From assembly GCA_020024455.1 (NCBI GenBank), contig JAHHTU010000026.1:1-35596 (forward strand): a stretch of DNA of 35,596 nt. Direction: 5' to 3'. Position numbers and translations under genes: made by a program. This DNA is from Anaerotignum sp. Lineage in GTDB: Bacteria; Bacillota; Clostridia; Lachnospirales; Anaerotignaceae. Shown here in pieces: positions 17,520 to 25,532 of this stretch (the first letter of the stretch is position 1; the number at the start of each line of letters is the position of its first letter). The notes beneath the pieces were generated by a model. It saw nothing but the letters and a program-made list of their open reading frames with translations. It had not been told where the DNA came from and searched no databases.

Positions 17520-18209
17520 ATGCAGGAAAAACAAAAAATATTGGTGGTTGATGATGACCAACATATCGCTGAACTGATTTCTCTCTATTTGATGAAAGAT
17601 GGCTATGATACCAAAGAAGTGTATGACGGAAAAGAGGCACTGCAAGAGGTGGTGCAATATCAACCGGATTTGCTGTTGTTGGATTTGATGCTGCCGGGCA
17701 TGGACGGATATCAAGTTTGTGCTGAGATACGAAAGACAAACAAAATCCCCATCATTATGTTGACTGCAAAAGGCGAAACATTTGATAAAGTGTTGGGTTT
17801 GGAGTTGGGTGCAGATGATTATATTGTCAAACCATTTGACCCAAAAGAATTGGTGGCAAGGGTGAAAGCGGTATTGCGTCGTTATGAAACAGGGACAAAA
17901 CATGATGAAGAAGAAATATTGCATTTTCCAGATTTGGAAATCAATGTTTCCAATTACACTGTCACATATCATGGAAAGACATTGGATTTCCCACCGAAAG
18001 AGTTTGAATTGCTGCATTATTTGGCACAACACCCCAATCGTGTGTTTACCAGAGAACAACTCTTAGACCGCATTTGGGGATATGAATATGTGGGAGATAC
18101 CCGCACCGTAGACGTACACGTCAAACGTATTCGGGAAAAAATGAACCAACAAGACGAGTGGGGCATTTTGACAGTTTGGAGTGTGGGGTATAAATTTGGA
18201 CAAAAATAA
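17520..18209 (+). CDS. OmpR/PhoB-type response regulator
   Basis: A 229-residue regulator: receiver domain (about 1-120) with acidic DDD at 11-13, phospho-acceptor D55 in LLLLDLMLPGMDG and the conserved Lys in IVKPF, then a winged-helix DNA-binding domain (about 130-228; KEFELLHYL, VDVHVKRIREK, WSVGYKF). It starts 16 nt after mutS2 behind AAAGGGGG. The likely partner kinase is not directly downstream but at 18604, beyond an oppositely oriented small gene. Confidence 0.95.
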   Translation: MQEKQKILVVDDDQHIAELISLYLMKDGYDTKEVYDGKEALQEVVQYQPDLLLLDLMLPGMDGYQVCAEIRKTNKIPIIMLTAKGETFDKVLGLELGADDYIVKPFDPKELVARVKAVLRRYETGTKHDEEEILHFPDLEINVSNYTVTYHGKTLDFPPKEFELLHYLAQHPNRVFTREQLLDRIWGYEYVGDTRTVDVHVKRIREKMNQQDEWGILTVWSVGYKFGQK

Positions 18210-18238
18210 AAATACGGCGGGGAGTTCCTCGCCGTATC
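18205..18238 (-). terminator. terminator between the response regulator and the small membrane gene
   Basis: ATACGGCG (18212-18219) pairs with CGCCGTAT (18230-18237). The T run lies on the minus-strand exit side, so it mainly terminates the small membrane-protein gene; it may also slow plus-strand transcription from the response regulator. Confidence 0.75.
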
Positions 18239-18243
18239 TGTCG

Positions 18244-18504
18244 TTATGACGGATTTTCAGGGGGTTGCTGTTCTTTGTCTTGTTCTGTATGTTTTTGTTG
18301 TTGTGCCATTTGACGCATACGCATTTTGCGGATATTGGTAATCCGCATCAGACAACAAAATACATACAAAAATAATAACAAATAATGAAAACTATTCATA
18401 TTTGACCATGGAATGATAAACAGCAATAAAATTGCTATGGCAAATAATAAAAAATCTGTCAAATTGCGTTTTTTATGTGGTTGATTTTGTTGTTGTGCCA
18501 TCAT
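18244..18504 (-). CDS. small membrane protein of unknown function
   Basis: An 86-residue protein with a Gln/His/Lys-rich N-terminus, two hydrophobic segments (about 16-33 and 40-54) separated by a short polar turn, a basic stretch (RITNIRKMRMRQ) and a Gln/Glu-rich hydrophilic tail with HTEQDKEQQPPE. This suggests a two-pass or hairpin membrane protein with both ends in the cytoplasm. A TATAAT occurs on the minus strand near 18551-18556, and AAAGGAG lies about 27 nt before the ATG, rather far, with a short AGAGG/CCTCT fold between that could bring it closer. It sits opposed between a response regulator and kinase. No family recognised. Confidence 0.7.
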   Translation of the reverse strand: MMAQQQNQPHKKRNLTDFLLFAIAILLLFIIPWSNMNSFHYLLLFLYVFCCLMRITNIRKMRMRQMAQQQKHTEQDKEQQPPENPS

Positions 18505-18603
18505 TTGTGTTGCAGAGGGATACCTCTACACTCCTTTCTCTCTTTTTTTCATTATAACACAGTTGAGAGGAAATGTATGATAAAAAGCAGGTGAAAAAAG
18601 AAT

Positions 18604-20022
18604 ATGTATAAAAAGTCGATTGTAAAAAAACAGTTTTTATTATATATGGTTACCATTTCCATTTGTGTGTTGTTATTGGGGACGATGCTTTCTGTGGTGT
18701 ATACCAAACATTATATGAACGAAACGAAACAAGAATTGATTTCACAAGGGGAAAAGGTTTCTCAGGCGATTCAAAAAGCTTATATCACAGGAAATTTGAA
18801 CAATTTGGCATATGAGGTGCAGGCATTGGAAGGCTATATGGGGGCAGGGGTGCTTTTGGTCAATCGGGAAGGTGTGATTGTGATGGCTTCCCCCAGTATG
18901 GACCGTCGGTTACTTGGGAAAGTATTGGCGTATGACGAGCTTGTACAAGGGGTGTTAGATGGAAAGATTGTATCCTTGGAAACGGGAGCGGCACCTGTGT
19001 TTGACTCCTCTATGCTGATTGTGGGATATCCGATGTCACAGGGGTATTTGTCCGGCATTTTTATGTGTCGTTCTATGCCGGAAATTCAAGTATCTTTGCA
19101 TGAAATGTATCGTGCGGGTGGATTTAGCTTTTTTATTGCATTTTTATTGACGACATTGGTCAGCTTGCTGACATCACATAAAATGACAGAGCCTTTGATG
19201 GAAATGAACCGTGCCGCAAAACAAATTGCAGGCGGTAATTTTGAAAAAAGGGTGGAGATTACAAGCGATGATGAACTGGGACAGCTGGCAGACAGTTTCA
19301 ACCACATGGCAGAAAGTTTGGAAAATATCGAAAAATCCAGACGGGCGTTCATTGCCAATGTATCCCATGACCTGCGTTCTCCTTTGACCAGTATGCAAGG
19401 GTTTTTGACAGCCATGTTGGACGGCACCATTCCGCCGGAAAAACAAGAGCGATATTTGAAAATCGTATTGGAAGAAAGCCAAAGACTTTCCCGCTTGGCA
19501 GAGGGCATTGTGGAATTGAGCAGAGCCCAAGAAAGTAAAATTGTATTGGAAGAAAGCGTGTTTGATTTGAATGCAATCATTCGAGAAAATTGTGAAATAT
19601 TAGAGCCGCAAATGCGAGAGAAAGGTATTCATACAGAAATTTCGTTTGCCACAGAACAAACAAATGTGGTTGCAGATAAAGACAAAATTTCCCGTGTGGT
19701 GCATAATTTGATGACAAATGCAGTGAAATTTTCAAAGCAAGATGGTGTGATTGAAGTGGAAACGACATTGTCCGCAGATAACAAAATATTGGTTTCTATC
19801 AAAGATTATGGGATTGGCATTTCCGAAAAAGACCAAAAATGTGTATTTGACCGTTTTTATAAGGTCGATGCAACCAGAAATCGGGACAAAACCGGCATGG
19901 GATTGGGATTATCCATTGTGCGTGAGTTTTTACAGGCACATGGCGAAACCATTACCGTCAAAAGCAAAGAGGGCGAAGGCAGTGAGTTTCTATTTTCGCT
20001 GAAATTGGAAAAAAACAAATAA
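18604..20022 (+). CDS. membrane sensor histidine kinase
   Basis: A 472-residue kinase: transmembrane helix 1 (about 10-33), an extracytoplasmic sensor region of about 130 residues with a PAS-like or dCache-like pattern (AGVLLVNREGVIVMASPS), transmembrane helix 2 (about 173-191), HAMP (about 192-245), HisKA with phospho-acceptor H255 in ANVSHDLRSPLT, and the HATPase domain with N box NLMTNAVKFS and G boxes KDYGIGIS and GMGLGLSIV. Probable partner of the response regulator ending at 18209. An AGGTG site precedes the ATG. The signal is unknown. The adjoining Ter island makes an envelope or metal stress link possible but unproven. Confidence 0.94.
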   Translation: MYKKSIVKKQFLLYMVTISICVLLLGTMLSVVYTKHYMNETKQELISQGEKVSQAIQKAYITGNLNNLAYEVQALEGYMGAGVLLVNREGVIVMASPSMDRRLLGKVLAYDELVQGVLDGKIVSLETGAAPVFDSSMLIVGYPMSQGYLSGIFMCRSMPEIQVSLHEMYRAGGFSFFIAFLLTTLVSLLTSHKMTEPLMEMNRAAKQIAGGNFEKRVEITSDDELGQLADSFNHMAESLENIEKSRRAFIANVSHDLRSPLTSMQGFLTAMLDGTIPPEKQERYLKIVLEESQRLSRLAEGIVELSRAQESKIVLEESVFDLNAIIRENCEILEPQMREKGIHTEISFATEQTNVVADKDKISRVVHNLMTNAVKFSKQDGVIEVETTLSADNKILVSIKDYGIGISEKDQKCVFDRFYKVDATRNRDKTGMGLGLSIVREFLQAHGETITVKSKEGEGSEFLFSLKLEKNK

Positions 20023-20030
20023 AATCAAAA

Positions 20031-20057
20031 AGACAGCCATTTCAGCTGTCTTTTTTT
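20031..20057 (+). terminator. terminator of the histidine kinase gene
   Basis: AGACAGC (20031-20037) pairs with GCTGTCT (20045-20051), followed by a T run. On the minus strand the A run before the kinase stop gives a T-rich exit as well, so it may also end the tfoX/citE-like transcript. Confidence 0.85.
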
Positions 20058-20060
20058 ATA

Positions 20061-20290
20061 TTATGATTTTGATTGCTTTTTCTTTTTGGGTTGCGGTAAT
20101 GCATCATACATGGTCTCCAACAATCCAACAAGATAGGCTGTGTTTTCGATGTCAGATTGTCATAAATACCACCGATAATTTTTCCACGATAATAGAGGAT
20201 ATATTCTCCCATCATTGCTTTATATGTAACATCTTCACATGATGCCAGTTGTTCCAATATCCGTTGCAAATAAGATTTGTCGGAAGGCAT
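20061..20290 (-). pseudogene. broken TfoX N-domain gene
   Basis: The minus-strand frame starts MPSDKSYLQRILEQL and continues EDVTYKAMMGEYILYYRGKI and GGIYDN, a clear TfoX/Sxy N-terminal domain. The frame then leaves the family at about position 20153. In the next frame the C-terminal end reads DIENTAYLVGLLETMYDALP followed by a Lys/Gln tail ending at 20061. About 38 N-terminal and 31 C-terminal residues survive. The central FLVKPV-type region (roughly 35-40 residues in intact relatives of about 105-110) is deleted with a frame change. Left unshifted, the ORF would give an 82-residue hybrid to 20042. An AGGAG site is still present, and it follows the citE-like gene by 23 nt, so it was probably co-transcribed. 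Confidence 0.8.
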
Positions 20291-20313
20291 ATGGCAACAC
20301 TCCTTTTGTATGA

Positions 20314-21273
20314 TTATTTGATACCATAGATTTGTGCAAGACGCATGATTTTGTTTGCCCAGCGATAATGTGTCAAATATTCATTCATGCGGTGTGCATC
20401 ATGGCTGGCAGATACCAATGTTCCACTGGATATATCCCAATGCAGAATGTTGTATGCATCGTCATAATCTGTTTGTGAAACTTTCAACATTTCATTGACA
20501 ATCGGAATTTGTTTTGGGTGAATGACGGTTTTGCCAATCAGTCCGCTGAGTAAATCCAATTCCAATTCCCGTTTTAAGCCACTATCCCAACCATCACCTG
20601 CATAATATTCCCAAACAGGCCCGGATACCACATAGTCCGGAGAAAATGTTGTGCTGATGTCCACAAGCAAATTGGCTACGGGTTTCAAGTCGTAAATGGT
20701 ATTTTGTGTATGACGACGCAAGCCGAATACATTGGAAAAATCATTGCCACCAATACGAATATTGAGTATTTTGTCTGATATGGCATTGAGTTTTTCTTTG
20801 ACCAATGACAAATGGATATATCTGGATTTTAAGTCTACCATGGTGGAAGATTCAAAAATCGGGATATACATATAAGGACAGTCTTGTTGTTGCAAATGTT
20901 GTATGACAGAGATATATGCATCACAATTTTCAATGAAAAATTTCGGTAATATAAATCCTGCCACAATATCTGAAAATGTTTTGTATTGCACTGCCAACTG
21001 ATACAAATGCTTGGGTGAGCGGATACGAATAAAAATCAAGGGTAAATAAAAATGACATTCTTGTTTTGCGTGTTGTATTTGTGTAAGTGTATGGTGCAAT
21101 ATTTGCTCCGCCTGTGCAACCGCACTTTCATGTACCGTGTCCTCCAAGCAAAAAGCCAATGAAAAAGGGTGTGGAATTTGCTCGTTTTTTAATGCTTCCA
21201 CAATGGAAGTGTGTGCGTTTGCAGGACAATATAATAATGCGCCGATGTCATAACCTGTTATTTTGTGATGCAT
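20314..21273 (-). CDS. CitE/HpcH-HpaI-like C-C bond lyase of the Ter cluster
   Basis: A 319-residue TIM-barrel protein of the HpcH/HpaI aldolase / CitE superfamily. Visible landmarks: LYCPANAHTS at the N-terminus, AFCLEDTVHE (metal or acid-base Glu-Asp), FIRIRSPKH (Arg at the acyl/carboxylate site), IPIFES, and NIRIGGNDFSNVFGLRR. ATG 21273 is used because AAGAGGTC precedes it; an in-frame M upstream at 21387 adds a non-homologous hydrophobic stretch. This subfamily is repeatedly found with ter genes and is predicted to act in a biosynthetic module making a nucleoside-like product; that role is inference. It diverges from the telA-terD operon and shares its control region. Confidence 0.9.
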   Translation of the reverse strand: MHHKITGYDIGALLYCPANAHTSIVEALKNEQIPHPFSLAFCLEDTVHESAVAQAEQILHHTLTQIQHAKQECHFYLPLIFIRIRSPKHLYQLAVQYKTFSDIVAGFILPKFFIENCDAYISVIQHLQQQDCPYMYIPIFESSTMVDLKSRYIHLSLVKEKLNAISDKILNIRIGGNDFSNVFGLRRHTQNTIYDLKPVANLLVDISTTFSPDYVVSGPVWEYYAGDGWDSGLKRELELDLLSGLIGKTVIHPKQIPIVNEMLKVSQTDYDDAYNILHWDISSGTLVSASHDAHRMNEYLTHYRWANKIMRLAQIYGIK

Positions 21274-21291
21274 AGAAAGACCTCTTTTTTT

Positions 21292-21302
21292 ACAAAATTT
21301 GT
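21292..21302. promoter_or_regulatory. ACAAA-N-TTTGT palindrome in the citE-like leader
   Basis: An 11-bp perfect dyad in the 5' leader of the citE-like gene, just outside its ribosome site. It resembles the dyad at 21384-21393. Possible operator half of a shared regulator; the region is A/T-rich, so chance is a serious alternative. Confidence 0.25.
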
Positions 21303-21328
21303 GAAAATCAAAATAAAACAATAATATT

Positions 21329-21356
21329 ATCATAACATAAAATAACATAGATGCAA
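21329..21356 (-). promoter_or_regulatory. possible promoter for the citE-like gene
   Basis: On the minus strand: TTGCAT (21351-21356), 16-nt spacer, TATGAT (21329-21334), about 55 nt before the ATG. Both boxes are imperfect. Confidence 0.4.
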
Positions 21357-21383
21357 ATGCTGAATTTTTTATGCAGATGATAT

Positions 21384-21393
21384 ACAATATTGT
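21384..21393. promoter_or_regulatory. ACAAT-ATTGT palindrome between the divergent ter promoters
   Basis: A perfect 10-bp dyad lying 20 bp upstream of the -35 box of the yceG-like promoter and outside the citE-like promoter. Its position suits a binding site for a regulator of both arms. No regulator is encoded next to it. Confidence 0.3.
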
Positions 21394-21413
21394 GGAAAAA
21401 TATTACTTTTTTA

Positions 21414-21442
21414 TTGAAACGATATATATATGATGTTATAAT
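21414..21442 (+). promoter_or_regulatory. SigA-type promoter of the ter operon
   Basis: -35 TTGAAA (21414-21419), exact 17-nt spacer, -10 TATAAT (21437-21442). A near-consensus vegetative promoter, suggesting substantial basal expression unless repressed. Transcription would start near 21449. Confidence 0.8.
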
Positions 21443-21483
21443 GATACGGAATAATACTATTTAGTTTGAGAAAGTGTGTAGAT

Positions 21484-23766
21484 ATGTTTAGACGAGCGAA
21501 TTTACATCAACTGCAAGATTATTTTTTGCCTCTTTCAAGCAGAAAGGAAAGAGGTGTGTATTTTTGCAGGATTGCACAAAATTCAACACAAATTACTGCA
21601 TTTATCAAAAAATATTATGATACCGCACGTCGGCAGGGCGTTGTGATTGATGGCAAAATCCCAAATCCAACACCACAGAATTTGGAATATTTTGATGAAA
21701 TGATGGGCAGTGATTTTCGGTTAGACCAGCAGTTTCTTTCTGCAAAACTGCAAACGTGGTTGCCCCGTATGTCGGATATACAACGGGAAATGGTTGTGAC
21801 AGCCATTTTTGCAACATTACAAGATATGCAAAAAAGCGGAAAAACAGAAAATATGTTGCGAAATGCCTATATGAAATATATGTGTTGGTTGTATTATAAA
21901 TTTGAAAGAATTGTCAACCAGTTGGGAAGTGAAACGCCGCCGAAAATTTTATATGATGGCACAATCAGCAATTATGAATTGCAGTTGTTGATTGTTTTAT
22001 CCAGAGCGGGTGCGGATATTGTATTGTTGGAGCGGGCAGGCGACACAGCATATTTACAGTTGGACGCAAGTTCTGCATATACACAATTATACCAAGAGCC
22101 GCAAATGACGGCGTTTCCACAGGATTTTGATTTGAAATGGATACAATCCGAACTGGCAAAAGAAATGAACCGCCAACGCTTGTATGGGACATTGCCCGGT
22201 GTGCAAAATTGTACCAATGCATGGCTGCAAAAACCAGATGTGCATGAAATTTTGATACCGGCAGGCAATCGTGGCACAGAAAACACATTTTTTTATAACA
22301 GCTTTATCATAGAATATGGGGTTGCGGACAAGCTCAGTTATGCAAATGATTTGTTTGCTTTTTATAAAGATTTGAAAAATCAGCAGCGGCATCTGTGTGT
22401 TGTCAATAAAGAAATTCCTGCACCTACCACAGATGAGATTGCAGCCATCAAAAGAGGCAATTATGACAATGTTGACCAAATGCTTTTGGATTTGTCGCAA
22501 AACATACAGTATTCTGCCAATATTGAATTACAACGCTTGATGGTCAAAAGTTTTGTGGACGTGATGTTGGAAGAGGGCGACAAATTGGGTGGAAATGTAT
22601 TAAAATTGACAAACAAAGCCGTCTATTTGCTGTGTTGGTTCAAACGATATCAAAAAGAATTGTTCCAAAATTGGAAAATGCCTGAAATTTCGGTATTTAT
22701 TCTGTTTGGAAATTGTGCATCTGAAAATGAAAAACTGTTTTTGCAGATGTTATCCAAATTACCCATAGACGTTTTGATTCTGTTGCCCAACTGTAATGCA
22801 GACACAGTGATACAGGCACAGAATTTGCTGGAAATCAGACAGGAATTTTCCATTCCGATGGAAACATTCCCCATAGAACCGACACAGTTGCGTGTCAGTA
22901 CCGCCGCCTATCAGGCAGAGCGGGATTTGGATACCATCATGTATCAGGATACCGGTTTGTACCGCAATCAGCAATATGCAAAAGCCGAAACGGTGACTTT
23001 GCAAACCATGTATGAAGAAATTGAGATTTTATGGGACCAAGAATTGAAATATCGCCCCAATTTTGCTACCACAAACGATGTGGTGACAATGCCTGTGTTA
23101 TTGGCGAAAATTTGCGGTGTCAAAGAGGGGCAGATTGCAAATTACTGGCAGGGTATCAAAAAACTGGTCACTCCCGATACGTTGGTGGTGACACAAGTGC
23201 CTTGGATTTCTCCATTGGACGCAAATCCCATGAAACCGTATGCCACACAGTTTTTACAGAATAAAAAATTGCTGAAACAAAAAATCAAAGAACATAAGGC
23301 ATATCCGTATAGCATTTTGCGTCCCGAAATGCAAGACTATTTATTGGAAAAATTACAAATCTTATTGGACGAAAAAATCATACACGGCACTTATGAAAAT
23401 GGCACGGAATATACCATCATTGCAACGATTTTGCATTTGCCAAAAGATGTTTTGCGTATGATACAGAAATTTGACTTTACCAAAAAAAATCCAAAGCTCA
23501 TCATCGTCAACACCACAGAAAAAATTATTTCTTTGGAGGATAGCATATTGGTTGCTTTTTTGAATTTGATAGGCTTTGATATTCTATTTTTTGTGCCGAC
23601 GGGCTATCAATGTGTGGAAAAATATTTTCAGACAAAATTTGTACATGAATACCAAATCGGTGAGTATCTGTACGATGTGTCGATACCAAATTTACAAGGC
23701 ACACAGGAAAAAGGACTCAATTCAATCAAAAAACTCTTTGGAAGGAGTGGACAATTATGGCGTTAG
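21484..23766 (+). CDS. YceG-like Ter-cluster protein
   Basis: A 760-residue protein without signal peptide or transmembrane segments. It resembles YceG of the Bacillus yceCDEFGH (ter) operon, described as a putative component of the Ter biosynthetic module; its biochemical role is unknown. Order and position (next to telA and terD) support the call more than motifs do. Sections such as VFILFGNCASENEKLFLQML and DVLILLPNCNAD look like Rossmann-type strands, and the C-terminus IVNTTEKIISLEDSILVAFL is similar in style. It is longer than the roughly 540-residue Bacillus protein. Start: ATG 21484 with a weak GAGAAAG site; a TTG at 21466 in the same frame has no ribosome site. The last 10 bp overlap telA, implying coupled translation. 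Confidence 0.75.
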   Translation: MFRRANLHQLQDYFLPLSSRKERGVYFCRIAQNSTQITAFIKKYYDTARRQGVVIDGKIPNPTPQNLEYFDEMMGSDFRLDQQFLSAKLQTWLPRMSDIQREMVVTAIFATLQDMQKSGKTENMLRNAYMKYMCWLYYKFERIVNQLGSETPPKILYDGTISNYELQLLIVLSRAGADIVLLERAGDTAYLQLDASSAYTQLYQEPQMTAFPQDFDLKWIQSELAKEMNRQRLYGTLPGVQNCTNAWLQKPDVHEILIPAGNRGTENTFFYNSFIIEYGVADKLSYANDLFAFYKDLKNQQRHLCVVNKEIPAPTTDEIAAIKRGNYDNVDQMLLDLSQNIQYSANIELQRLMVKSFVDVMLEEGDKLGGNVLKLTNKAVYLLCWFKRYQKELFQNWKMPEISVFILFGNCASENEKLFLQMLSKLPIDVLILLPNCNADTVIQAQNLLEIRQEFSIPMETFPIEPTQLRVSTAAYQAERDLDTIMYQDTGLYRNQQYAKAETVTLQTMYEEIEILWDQELKYRPNFATTNDVVTMPVLLAKICGVKEGQIANYWQGIKKLVTPDTLVVTQVPWISPLDANPMKPYATQFLQNKKLLKQKIKEHKAYPYSILRPEMQDYLLEKLQILLDEKIIHGTYENGTEYTIIATILHLPKDVLRMIQKFDFTKKNPKLIIVNTTEKIISLEDSILVAFLNLIGFDILFFVPTGYQCVEKYFQTKFVHEYQIGEYLYDVSIPNLQGTQEKGLNSIKKLFGRSGQLWR

Positions 23767-24908
23767 ATTTTTCAAGACCGGCACCACAACCTATGCAGCA
23801 GGAACAATTCCAAGCACCACAAAACACAGATATGGAAAATTATCAACAATATGATATTGTGGCAGATAGAGAACAAATGCAGCAAGTGATGGTCAATTCT
23901 GCGGAAGTGGATACCATCGCAAGCAAAATTGAAGTTTATAATCTGGAAACCATTGTATCTTTTGGGGCAGAGGTTGCAGAAGAAATCTCCAAATGCTCCG
24001 ATGTGGTATTAAACAGCATCAATATGTCGCAGTTGGACGAGTCCAGCGAAATGCTGACAACATTGGCAAAAATTATGGATAAATTTGATATTGAAGAAAT
24101 CAAAGACAATCCCAATTTTTTGAGCAAGTTGTTTGGCAATATGAGAAAACAGCTGGACAAAATATTGGCAAAATATCATACCATGGGCGATGAAGTGGAT
24201 AAAATTTATGTACAGCTCAAACAGTATGAAAATGAAATCAAACAATCTAATCGTAAATTGGAGGATATGTTCCAAGCAAATGTGGCATATTATCATGAAT
24301 TGGTAAAATATATATTGGCTGGCGAACAGGGTTGTGGAGAATTGGAAGCCTATATTGCACAAAGACAGGCAGAAATGCAAAACACAGGCGATCATTCCAT
24401 TCAGTTTGATATTGCCTCCTTAAATCAGGCGTTGATGTTGTTGGAACAACGCACACAGGATTTGCGTACTGCGGAAAATGTCGCAATGCAAGCCATTCCC
24501 ATGATTAAAACCATGCAGTTTAGTAATATGAATTTGGTGCGTAAAATCAATTCTGCATTCATCATCACATTGCCCGTGTTCAAACAGGCATTGACACAAG
24601 CCATTATGTTGAAACGACAACGTATTCAGGCAGAAGCAATGTCTGCATTAGATGCAAAAACAAATGAAATGTTACTCAAAAATGCACAAAATACTGTGGC
24701 ACAGTCCAAAATGACTGCACAAATGGTATCCGGTAGCTCCATCAAAATTGAAACGTTGGAACAAACATGGCAGACCATTGTCACAGGCATTGACGAAACA
24801 AAACAAATTCAAGACAATGCACGTCAAAAGAGAATCGAAGACCAAAGAAGATTGGAAGCAATCAAAGCAGATTTTAACCAAAGATATCATATGCCGGATA
24901 AAAAATAA
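23757..24908 (+). CDS. telA: TelA-like toxic anion resistance protein
   Basis: A 383-residue TelA/KlaA family protein, almost entirely alpha-helical and coiled-coil, with no membrane segment. The family is tied to tellurite, bacteriocin and envelope-stress tolerance; the mechanism is not established. Visible: a Pro/Gln-rich N-terminus (about 1-35), long amphipathic helices, and the conserved helical segment around MLLEQRTQDLRTAENVAMQA. The ribosome site GGAAGGAG lies inside the end of the yceG-like gene. Located between it and the terD genes, as in Bacillus-type ter operons. Confidence 0.9.
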   Translation: MALDFSRPAPQPMQQEQFQAPQNTDMENYQQYDIVADREQMQQVMVNSAEVDTIASKIEVYNLETIVSFGAEVAEEISKCSDVVLNSINMSQLDESSEMLTTLAKIMDKFDIEEIKDNPNFLSKLFGNMRKQLDKILAKYHTMGDEVDKIYVQLKQYENEIKQSNRKLEDMFQANVAYYHELVKYILAGEQGCGELEAYIAQRQAEMQNTGDHSIQFDIASLNQALMLLEQRTQDLRTAENVAMQAIPMIKTMQFSNMNLVRKINSAFIITLPVFKQALTQAIMLKRQRIQAEAMSALDAKTNEMLLKNAQNTVAQSKMTAQMVSGSSIKIETLEQTWQTIVTGIDETKQIQDNARQKRIEDQRRLEAIKADFNQRYHMPDKK

Positions 24909-24935
24909 TACAAAGACAGAACGGAGGAATGTGAT

Positions 24936-25517
24936 ATGGCAATCAATTTGACAAAAGGACAAAAAGTAGATTTGACAAAAGATAACCCAAGTTTAACCAA
25001 AATTGTTGTTGGTTTGGGCTGGGACGTGAATGTGTTTGATTCTGGTGTTGCGTTTGACTTGGACGCAGCAGCTTTTATGGTAGGGCAAAACGGAAAATGC
25101 CCCACAGAAAAAGAATTTGTGTTCTATGGCAATTTGGAACATCAAAGCGGCTCTGTGACGCATTTGGGCGACAACAGAACCGGTGACGGTGACGGCGATG
25201 ATGAACAAATCACTGTGGATTTGAGTTTGGTGCCTGCAAATGTGGAAAGAATTGCGTTTACCGTAACCATTTATGATGCGGAAAGCCGCAGACAAAATTT
25301 CGGACAAGTGTCCAATGCTTATATTCACATTCAGGATATGACAACAGGTGCAGATTTGATTCGCTACGATTTGGGAGAAGATTTCTCTATCGAAACAGCG
25401 ATTGTGGTAGGGGAATTGTATCGTCATAACGGCGGTTGGAAATTCAATGCCATCGGCAGCGGCTTCCAAGGCGGATTGGCTGCATTGTGTGGACATTACG
25501 GCATAGATGTGGCATAA
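24936..25517 (+). CDS. terD: TerD family protein, copy 1
   Basis: A 193-residue TerD-domain protein. The family adopts a beta-sandwich that binds two or more Ca2+ ions. Key features here: INLTKGQKVDLTK start, GLGWD, FDLDAAAF, the acidic calcium loop GDGDGDDEQI (about residues 85-94), AFTVTIYDAESRRQNFGQV, YDLGEDFS and a C-terminal WKFNAIGSGF. It is cytosolic or membrane-associated by family knowledge. It starts 27 nt after telA behind ACGGAGG. Copy 2 follows 15 nt later and is closely similar at both protein and DNA level, pointing to tandem duplication. Confidence 0.95.
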   Translation: MAINLTKGQKVDLTKDNPSLTKIVVGLGWDVNVFDSGVAFDLDAAAFMVGQNGKCPTEKEFVFYGNLEHQSGSVTHLGDNRTGDGDGDDEQITVDLSLVPANVERIAFTVTIYDAESRRQNFGQVSNAYIHIQDMTTGADLIRYDLGEDFSIETAIVVGELYRHNGGWKFNAIGSGFQGGLAALCGHYGIDVA

Positions 25518-25532
25518 AAGGAGGAGATACAA

